Below are positions 1-4,629 of a stretch of 6,443 bases of DNA, in pieces (position 1 is the stretch's first letter; every line of letters starts with the position of its first letter). Made by a program: the position numbers and the translations under genes. The DNA lies in the NCBI GenBank assembly GCA_015661855.1, contig DQVH01000064.1, forward strand, positions 1 to 6,443, read 5' to 3'. The notes beneath the pieces were generated by a model. That model worked only from the letters and a program-made list of their open reading frames with translations, was not told where the DNA came from and ran no database searches. Source of the DNA: Desulfurococcales archaeon. GTDB lineage: Archaea; Thermoproteota; Thermoprotei_A; CAZTBM01; SZUA-1508.

Positions 1-498
1 GCTCATGGAGTTGATAAAGGTGGTGAAGGTAATGCTAGAGCAGCTATAGAGGCATTAAGAATAGCCGGATTACTAGCTGAAAGTGAGGGTTCTGGAGTAG
101 TAACACTAGAGCATGCTAGAAGGGGCATAGCCGAAACGGATCCTAGTATAGTCTACATTAAAGATGTACTTCTGAGTCTGAGTCTACACGAATTATTAAT
201 CTATAAGGCAATAATTGAGGTACTGGAACAAACAGGTGCTAGATGGGCACGTATGGGTGAAGTTGAAGAAGCTTATGAAATGTTATGTGAAGTTTATGGT
301 GAAAGACCTAGAGCACATACACAAGTCTATGAGTATATTAGGAATTTGAAGAGACTAAACCTCATTGACACTAAGATATCGGGAAAAGGTTATCGAGGTA
401 AGACAACACTAATTAGCGTTAATGCACCACTAAGTGAACTTAAAAAGGAGGTTTCAGAGTTAATAGAGAAAATGATGTCATGGGGTAAAGTTAGATGA
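1..498 (+). CDS. Orc1/Cdc6 replication initiator, C-terminal part (5' end outside window)
   Basis: Frame 1 is open from the left edge to the TGA at 496-498, giving 165 residues. The likely full length for this family is about 400, so the Walker A and B motifs lie upstream. Visible residues 10-13 (GNAR), followed by an amphipathic helix (about 14-28), match the AAA+ sensor-2/lid region of Orc1/Cdc6. Residues about 58-141 form the C-terminal winged helix: helix LHELLIYKAIIEVL (62-75), recognition helix around TQVYEYIRNLKRLNLI (107-122), and a wing with GKGYRGKTT (128-136), the element that contacts origin DNA in crystal structures of archaeal Orc1. The Met at 253 is internal, because the frame stays open and homologous upstream of it. 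The protein binds origin repeats and recruits MCM. I cannot tell which Orc1 paralogue this is. The next gene starts inside its stop codon (ATGA), which suggests co-transcription and coupled translation. Confidence 0.93.
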   Translation, partial: AHGVDKGGEGNARAAIEALRIAGLLAESEGSGVVTLEHARRGIAETDPSIVYIKDVLLSLSLHELLIYKAIIEVLEQTGARWARMGEVEEAYEMLCEVYGERPRAHTQVYEYIRNLKRLNLIDTKISGKGYRGKTTLISVNAPLSELKKEVSELIEKMMSWGKVR

Positions 499-788
499 GT
501 AAGAGAGGAAAGAATGGGAAAGGTGGTAGCCTCCTTGAGGAACTATTTTCATCTAAGGGTAGAGTTAAAGTCTTAAAAGCTCTGCTTAAACTTGAGGAAG
601 CTAATATAACGAGGATCGTTAAAGAAGTTGATATGCATCATAGGGTAGTACAGAAACACCTAGAAAAACTAGTTAGTTTAGGTATAGTTGAAGAGAAAAG
701 GTATGGTAGACTAAGGTTTTTCCGATTAAACTTCTCAAACCCGAAAATTCGATTAATAAAGACACTAATCGAAATTATTGAAGAATGA
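495..788 (+). CDS. Small winged helix-turn-helix (ArsR-like) DNA-binding protein
   Basis: This is a 97-residue protein with a basic, Gly-rich N-terminus (1-11) followed by one winged helix-turn-helix domain. Helix 1 spans about 21-32, helix 2 about 36-45, and the recognition helix is around HHRVVQKHLEKLVSLG (48-63). The wing lies at about 64-79 (IVEEKRYGRLRFFRLN), and a last helix at 83-96 could mediate dimerisation. There are no Cys pairs or metal motifs, no membrane segment and no effector domain. The fold resembles ArsR/MarR-type archaeal regulators; this is pattern recognition of the fold, not a family assignment. The ATG overlaps the orc1 stop by 4 bp, so it is probably translated by reinitiation from the initiator mRNA. 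That placement hints at a role in regulating replication or the orc1 operon, but the target is unknown. Confidence 0.85.
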   Translation: MSKRGKNGKGGSLLEELFSSKGRVKVLKALLKLEEANITRIVKEVDMHHRVVQKHLEKLVSLGIVEEKRYGRLRFFRLNFSNPKIRLIKTLIEIIEE

Positions 789-805
789 TTTGCTGGTATT
801 AGAAA

Positions 806-1681
806 TTGCCCAGACTATTCTTAAGAGTATTTTATGATGGAAGTAGATTTTATGGTTTTCAGAGACAACCTGATAGAGAGACTGTAGAGGGTAAACTCCT
901 AACCGTCTTAGCAAAAATACTATCATTAAGAAGTAAGCAGAGTATTAGGGATCTACAGTATGCAGCAGCCAGTAGGACAGATAGAGGTGTACATGCATTA
1001 GCGCAGACAATAGCATTCAATATAGAATACTCATTAGTTGAGAACATAGAGGAAATAATAGCTAAAATAAATAGTGAACTATGTAGTTATGGAATAATAG
1101 TTTGGGCATATACAATTCAGAATATAAATTACCATCCAAGATATAGTGCTCTCTATAGAGAATATATCTATGTTGAACCTAAACATGACATTACAAGCTG
1201 TGTGTTCGACCTTAAAACACTAAATGAGTATGCTAAAATATTTGTAGGCTTACATGATTTCAAATATCTCTCCTTTAAGGATAAAAGCGGCAGATCAACT
1301 ATAAGACAAATATATGATATTAAGGTTTTTGAGGAATACAATTATATAATCTATAGATTTATTGGTGCAAGTTATTCTAGAGGGCTAGTTAGAAATATAG
1401 TTTCATGTCTAAAACTACTTGCGGAAAAACGTATAACTATTGAAGATTTAAAACGAGTACTTCTAGGGATACCGGTAAACCATGTTAAGAGAGCTATTAA
1501 ACCTGCACCACCACATAATCTCATATTATTTAATGTAGTTTATCCATTCTCATTTCGCATATTAAATGAGTACTGGCATAAGGTTCTAGAGTATATTGCT
1601 GAGCACAAATTTATACATGTCTTTAACTACTTGTATCAATATTTCTCCTTAAATCCAGATGGTGTTTTAGAGTTACTTTGA
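806..1681 (+). CDS. truA: tRNA pseudouridine synthase TruA family
   Basis: The 291-residue protein isomerises uridine to pseudouridine in the tRNA anticodon arm (positions 38-40 in characterised TruA enzymes). The N-terminus has the family signature YDGSRFYGFQRQP (10-22). The catalytic loop is ASRTDRGVHA (55-64) with Asp59 as the nucleophile. YHPRYSALYREYIY (109-122) matches the conserved R-x(5)-R-x-Y block, GLHDF (148-152) is typical, and SYSRGLVRN (189-197) matches the C-terminal 'hxxhVRN' motif with Arg196. The catalytic set looks intact. The start must be the TTG at 806, because an in-frame TAG lies at 800-802 and no Shine-Dalgarno site is obvious. It follows the winged-helix gene by 17 bp and is probably in the same operon. 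The C-terminal ~45 residues are rich in aromatics. The 3' end overlaps the convergent rfcL by 9 bp. Confidence 0.93.
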   Translation: MPRLFLRVFYDGSRFYGFQRQPDRETVEGKLLTVLAKILSLRSKQSIRDLQYAAASRTDRGVHALAQTIAFNIEYSLVENIEEIIAKINSELCSYGIIVWAYTIQNINYHPRYSALYREYIYVEPKHDITSCVFDLKTLNEYAKIFVGLHDFKYLSFKDKSGRSTIRQIYDIKVFEEYNYIIYRFIGASYSRGLVRNIVSCLKLLAEKRITIEDLKRVLLGIPVNHVKRAIKPAPPHNLILFNVVYPFSFRILNEYWHKVLEYIAEHKFIHVFNYLYQYFSLNPDGVLELL

Positions 1682-2968
1682 TCTTCTATGCGTACTTCCT
1701 CCCGTACCTCTATATTTTTTAAGGTAATTTAGCACTTCCTTAAACCTATTACCCGCTAGATACTTAATCATACTTTCGGTTAGGTTAAGGCCTAAAGCTA
1801 TTCTTGCAGCATATTTAGGATTAGACTCAAATATCACTTTAAGATATGGTATTACTTCACTCTTCGCTGTAGCCGATGATATATGTAGGTGTGATGCGAT
1901 AATTTTAGCTAATGCATCCCTTACCTCTCTAACCTCCTTGGTTTTAGCCAATAACATTATTTTTTGTGGGAAGTTGTATTTTACAAATTTATATGTTGGT
2001 TTCTTTTGAGCCACTGCAACAGCTGCAGCCATATCCATAGCATAAGCTAAGAGATCCCAGCTTTGAGTTTTAATTATACGACCCATATACTGATCTGCTC
2101 TAGCAAGAGCTTCGTAAGCTCTCCATAATTCTTCAGGATCACTATACTGGTTAGGGAGGTTTTCGGCAATCCACTGCATCATCATATCATAGTCTAAATT
2201 TGATGAGGATAAAATACTTTTTGCTTGCCAGATATACTTTGATGTAAAGAGTTTTCTAAGCATTTCAAATGGATTATACTCTCTATATCTTGAGTATACA
2301 ACGGCTTTAACAGCATCTAAGGTTATCTTCTTTGTTGTTGCAGCAACGGCCTGTAGATCATTTATAGCTGATCTTAAGTCTCCTTCAGCTCTCTCAGCAA
2401 TATAGTCTAGTGCAGCGTATTCACATATTAATCCTTCACGTTGACAGATCATTCTCAATACACTAATTACTGTCTTTTTAGGTAGCCTTTTGAATCCTAT
2501 TAGTTTACAGTTTTCTCTTAATGTTTTAAGTTTTGGATCCCAAGGGTCATTAGCTGTTAGTACTATCGGGTGTCTAGTTACATTTATTAGATCTAGTATT
2601 GCATCTAGTGCCCCCTTATCAGCTGTTGCGCTTATACCATCAACCTCGTCTAGTAAGATTATTTTCCCTCTACTAAACAGTGATGCTTTTGTAGCTGCTA
2701 CTTTAGCTATCCTATTGATGTCTTCTTTTCTTCTGAAATCACTAGCATTCATCTCTATTAGTTCTAGTTTATACTCCCTAGCCGCCGCTTCAACAAGAGA
2801 CGTTTTACCACAACCTGGTGGACCGTGAAGTAGTGCTGCTTTCTTATCAGGCTTGCCTACAAGCCACTTATTAAGCCAAGCAATAAACTCGTTCTTAGCC
2901 TCATCTTGGTCAACTACTTCTGCTACTCTCTTAGGTCTATATTTTATTATCCATGGTACTTCGGGCAT
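1673..2968 (-). CDS. rfcL: Replication factor C large subunit
   Basis: This is the large subunit of the archaeal clamp loader, an AAA+ ATPase that works with four small subunits to open PCNA and load it on primed DNA. In the 431-residue protein, the RFC box PWIIKYRPK is at 5-13, Walker A GPPGCGKT at 49-56 (Lys55), and Walker B ILLDEVD at 104-110 (Asp107/Glu108). Sensor 1 is TAND at 138-141, and sensor 2 is GDLRSAINDLQ at 196-206. The C-terminal half (about 230-420) is the helical collar region. As is normal for RfcL, the Ser-Arg-Cys arginine finger of the small subunit is absent. The tail is basic and Gly-rich (KKYRGTGGSTHRRSK) and lacks a PCNA-interacting QxxLxxFF motif. The ATG start lies 3 bp after the rfcS stop, with a weak AGGG about 8 nt upstream, so it is cotranscribed with rfcS. 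Confidence 0.95.
   Translation of the reverse strand: MPEVPWIIKYRPKRVAEVVDQDEAKNEFIAWLNKWLVGKPDKKAALLHGPPGCGKTSLVEAAAREYKLELIEMNASDFRRKEDINRIAKVAATKASLFSRGKIILLDEVDGISATADKGALDAILDLINVTRHPIVLTANDPWDPKLKTLRENCKLIGFKRLPKKTVISVLRMICQREGLICEYAALDYIAERAEGDLRSAINDLQAVAATTKKITLDAVKAVVYSRYREYNPFEMLRKLFTSKYIWQAKSILSSSNLDYDMMMQWIAENLPNQYSDPEELWRAYEALARADQYMGRIIKTQSWDLLAYAMDMAAAVAVAQKKPTYKFVKYNFPQKIMLLAKTKEVREVRDALAKIIASHLHISSATAKSEVIPYLKVIFESNPKYAARIALGLNLTESMIKYLAGNRFKEVLNYLKKYRGTGGSTHRRSK
1708..1720 (+). terminator. Possible T-rich archaeal terminator for the orc1-truA operon
   Basis: A pyrimidine-rich stretch ending in six consecutive T (1715-1720) lies about 34 bp past the truA stop on the coding strand. 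Crenarchaeal transcripts often end at such U-runs without a hairpin, and I see no convincing stem before it. The site lies inside the 3' end of rfcL, where the opposite strand encodes Lys-Lys-Tyr, so the T-run may simply reflect Lys codons. Confidence 0.35.
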
Positions 2969-2971
2969 ATT

Positions 2972-3952
2972 TTAGACCCTAAACTTTTTACCTAGTAGTG
3001 CTAGTCTAGCTAGGAATGCTGATAACTGTATTTCATCGTCAGCACCCTCAACTAGTCTAAATTGGACTTCGCCAGCATAGTCTGCAATTAGCACTCTTAG
3101 GTCTTCAGGTAGCTTCATATCTGATGAGAATATTTCTCTATGTATCTGCTTTACTACATCTAGCCCTGAAAGCCCATAATTTATCATGACCTCTCTAAGT
3201 TTATTTCTAGCTTCCATAAACTTACCGGATAGTGCTAATCTGATCATCTCCCTAATCTCCTTTGGATGAGCTCTACCAATAACTTTGTATACCGCCTCTA
3301 CGGTTACCCTACCTCCTAGGGCTGATGCAGCTTGTAAGATATTTATAGCTCTCCTTAAGTCACCTTCCGAAACTTCATATATAGTTTTTATAGCCTCTTC
3401 ATCATACTTTACATTCTCCTGTTCAGCAATCCATTTAAGTCTAGCAATAATGTCTTCGGGTTTTAATGGCGTAAATCTGAAGAATGCTGTTCTAGACTGT
3501 ATAGGCTCAATTATCTTACTTGGGTAATTGGCTATTAATATAAACCTACATGTTGAGGTATACATCTCCATCAACCTACGTAGAGCTTGCTGAGCATCAG
3601 CTGTCATATTATCTGCTTCATCTAAGACTATGATTTTAAATGGTACAGGTCCCGGTACTATTGACCTAGCAAACTCCTTAACAGTAGTCCTTATAACCTC
3701 TATACCCCTAGCATCACTAGCGTTAAGTTCGAGAAACCATCTATGATATTCAGGCCCATATAGATCTCTAGCTAAACAGTGAGCTGCTGTAGTCTTTCCT
3801 GTACCTGGTGGCCCTGCAAATAGACAGTGTGGCATATTCTTAGTTTTAACAAACTGTTTAAGTCGTGAAACTATCTCTTCCTGATTAACCATTTCATCTA
3901 ATGTTTTAGGTCTATACTTTTCGGCCCACAATAACTCTGCTTCAACAGACAT
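2972..3952 (-). CDS. rfcS: Replication factor C small subunit
   Basis: This is the small subunit of the clamp loader, which forms the tetrameric part of the RFC pentamer and supplies arginine fingers in trans. In the 326-residue protein, of normal family length, the RFC box WAEKYRPKTLDE is at 9-20. Walker A GPPGTGKT is at 47-54 (Lys53), with the NASD motif at 77-80. Walker B IIVLDEAD is at 107-114 (Asp111/Glu112), and sensor 1 has Asn142. The arginine-finger motif is IQSRTAFFRF at 151-160 (Arg154), and sensor 2 is GDLRRAINILQ at 197-207. The finger reads Ser-Arg-Thr where the best-known form is Ser-Arg-Cys; the Arg is kept, so activity is expected. The ATG at 3952 is preceded by a strong purine-rich ribosome-binding tract. 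This is the first gene of the rfcS-rfcL operon, divergent from gins23-mcm. Confidence 0.96.
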   Translation of the reverse strand: MSVEAELLWAEKYRPKTLDEMVNQEEIVSRLKQFVKTKNMPHCLFAGPPGTGKTTAAHCLARDLYGPEYHRWFLELNASDARGIEVIRTTVKEFARSIVPGPVPFKIIVLDEADNMTADAQQALRRLMEMYTSTCRFILIANYPSKIIEPIQSRTAFFRFTPLKPEDIIARLKWIAEQENVKYDEEAIKTIYEVSEGDLRRAINILQAASALGGRVTVEAVYKVIGRAHPKEIREMIRLALSGKFMEARNKLREVMINYGLSGLDVVKQIHREIFSSDMKLPEDLRVLIADYAGEVQFRLVEGADDEIQLSAFLARLALLGKKFRV

Positions 3953-3959
3953 ATTCTAT

Positions 3960-3976
3960 ACCTCTCCCCCTCCCTT
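3960..3976 (-). promoter_or_regulatory. Polypurine ribosome-binding tract of rfcS
   Basis: On the minus strand, bases 3976-3961 are a run of only A and G (AAGGGAGGGGGAGAGG), followed by T at 3960. The GAGGT at 3964-3960 matches the archaeal anti-Shine-Dalgarno sequence and ends 7 nt before the ATG, supporting the chosen start. The purine run is longer than a ribosome site needs, and it occupies most of the predicted short leader. Confidence 0.7.
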
Positions 3977-3987
3977 ATACATTCAAG

Positions 3988-3995
3988 CTTAAATA
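3988..3995 (+). promoter_or_regulatory. TATA box of the gins23-mcm operon
   Basis: The plus strand reads CTTAAATA, preceded by a purine/AT stretch (TTCAAG) that could serve as a BRE. Transcription about 25 bp downstream would begin near 4018, just ahead of the GAGGAG at 4022-4027, giving a leader of under 20 nt before the TTG start. Using the box at 3999-4006 instead would start the RNA inside or after the ribosome-binding site, so this box fits better. Confidence 0.62.
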
Positions 3996-4005
3996 CTCTA
4001 TTTAA
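3989..4005. repeat. Inverted repeat formed by two opposed TATA boxes
   Basis: TTAAATA (3989-3995) and TATTTAA (3999-4005) are perfect 7-bp inverted copies separated by CTC. The two box centres are about 10 bp apart, roughly one helical turn. Each half is the TATA box of the operon that reads across the other half, so this is an interleaved divergent promoter. It could also be an operator for a dimeric regulator, or both. Confidence 0.7.
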
Positions 4006-4006
4006 A
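3999..4006 (-). promoter_or_regulatory. TATA box of the rfcS-rfcL operon
   Basis: The minus strand reads TTTAAATA at 4006-3999, a good archaeal TATA box. Transcription about 25 bp downstream would start near 3977, just before the purine-rich leader, giving a leader of roughly 25 nt that contains the ribosome-binding site. The alternative box at 3995-3988 would place the start inside the Shine-Dalgarno tract, so it is less likely. The start-site position is inferred, not measured. Confidence 0.65.
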
Positions 4007-4021
4007 CATAGGGGTTAATAT

Positions 4022-4028
4022 GAGGAGT
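4022..4028 (+). promoter_or_regulatory. Ribosome-binding site of gins23
   Basis: GAGGAGT ends 7 nt before the TTG at 4036. This site decides the start: an in-frame TAG sits directly before the TTG (4033-4035), and the ATG at 4020 is out of frame. Confidence 0.7.
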
Positions 4029-4035
4029 AGTATAG

Positions 4036-4629
4036 TTGAAACAGGTAATACTAAATAATCTCGAAGTATTATTAAAGGCTTTAGAGGAAGAGTATAATAC
4101 ATCACCAGTTAGAGTTGAGGTTATTAGGAATCATGAGCCAATAGTGTATGATAATGAAAAGTACGAGTTAGTGAAGGGTACAGAAGTTGATTTACCACGG
4201 TGGATTGCTTACGAACTAGCCTCAAGGAATATAGTTGTTGTTAGGGAGGAGCCGGAGTTAACTATTGAGGATTTAAGTAGGTATCTATTTCTCGAGGTAC
4301 ACTCATTGAAAACTCCGTCAGCTCTACAGAGGGTTCCAAGAGACTTCTACCCCAAACTACGGTTACTCTTAAGGAAGCTCAAGGAGAAGTTGGATAAAGA
4401 GTTTAATGTTCAAGTACTCGAGGAGTACCATAGGGTTGAACGTTACAGTATGGAGATAATCCGGAGTAGACTCAGTAAGATACTAGCGGCTGTCCAGAGC
4501 CCTGAAGAGCTAAAGGACGTAATTGACAGAATGACGCCTGAAGAGAGAGTTCTGTATATGTTCCTGCGTGAAACTATAAACTACTGGGTGGAGAGAGTAC
4601 TAGGTAGAAAGTGTGATGCAAAGTGGTAG
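4036..4629 (+). CDS. gins23: GINS complex subunit, archaeal Gins23 (Psf2/Psf3-like)
   Basis: The 197-residue protein is a subunit of archaeal GINS, which binds MCM (and, in archaea, a RecJ/Cdc45-like protein) to form the active replicative helicase. The N-terminal part (about 24-70) looks like the small beta-rich B domain, with the conserved stretch GTEVDLPRWIAYELASRNIV (48-67). The rest (about 75-190) is all-helical and fits the A domain, including RDFYPKLRLLLRKLKEKL (102-119). The B-before-A order identifies the Gins23 type; Gins15 has A before B. Position directly before mcm also matches Sulfolobus, where gins23 and mcm are adjacent. The TTG start is forced by an in-frame stop just upstream and supported by a Shine-Dalgarno site. 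The last 7 bp overlap mcm. Recognition rests on domain order and context, as GINS sequences are weakly conserved. Confidence 0.88.
   Translation: MKQVILNNLEVLLKALEEEYNTSPVRVEVIRNHEPIVYDNEKYELVKGTEVDLPRWIAYELASRNIVVVREEPELTIEDLSRYLFLEVHSLKTPSALQRVPRDFYPKLRLLLRKLKEKLDKEFNVQVLEEYHRVERYSMEIIRSRLSKILAAVQSPEELKDVIDRMTPEERVLYMFLRETINYWVERVLGRKCDAKW
4613..4617 (+). promoter_or_regulatory. Possible ribosome-binding site of mcm inside gins23
   Basis: GTGAT matches the 3' part of the archaeal Shine-Dalgarno consensus (GGTGATC) and lies 5 nt before the GTG start at 4623. It is short and lies in coding sequence, so chance is possible. Coupled translation from gins23 through the 7-bp overlap may matter more. 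Confidence 0.35.

Noticed and set aside
859..1047. Minus-strand 62-codon open frame opposite truA
   Set aside because: It is the shadow of the TruA catalytic region, with no independent evidence.
2490..2828. Plus-strand open frame of 112 codons inside rfcL
   Set aside because: It is the antisense shadow of the Walker A to sensor-1 region of rfcL, is Ser/Leu/Ala-rich, has no recognisable domain, and the opposite strand encodes a clearly conserved protein.
3285..3527. Plus-strand 80-codon open frame opposite rfcS
   Set aside because: It is antisense to the RfcS sensor-2 and arginine-finger region and has no domain.
4004..4016. AAACATAGGGGTT, resembling the 3' half (G-run side) of an archaeal origin recognition box
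   Set aside because: The dyad half (TTCCA...TGGAAAC) is missing and the match is a single short copy within a promoter leader, so it is too weak to call an Orc1-binding site.
4020..4022. ATG upstream of gins23 as a possible start codon
   Set aside because: It is out of frame with gins23 and overlaps the Shine-Dalgarno site; the in-frame TTG at 4036 has proper spacing.
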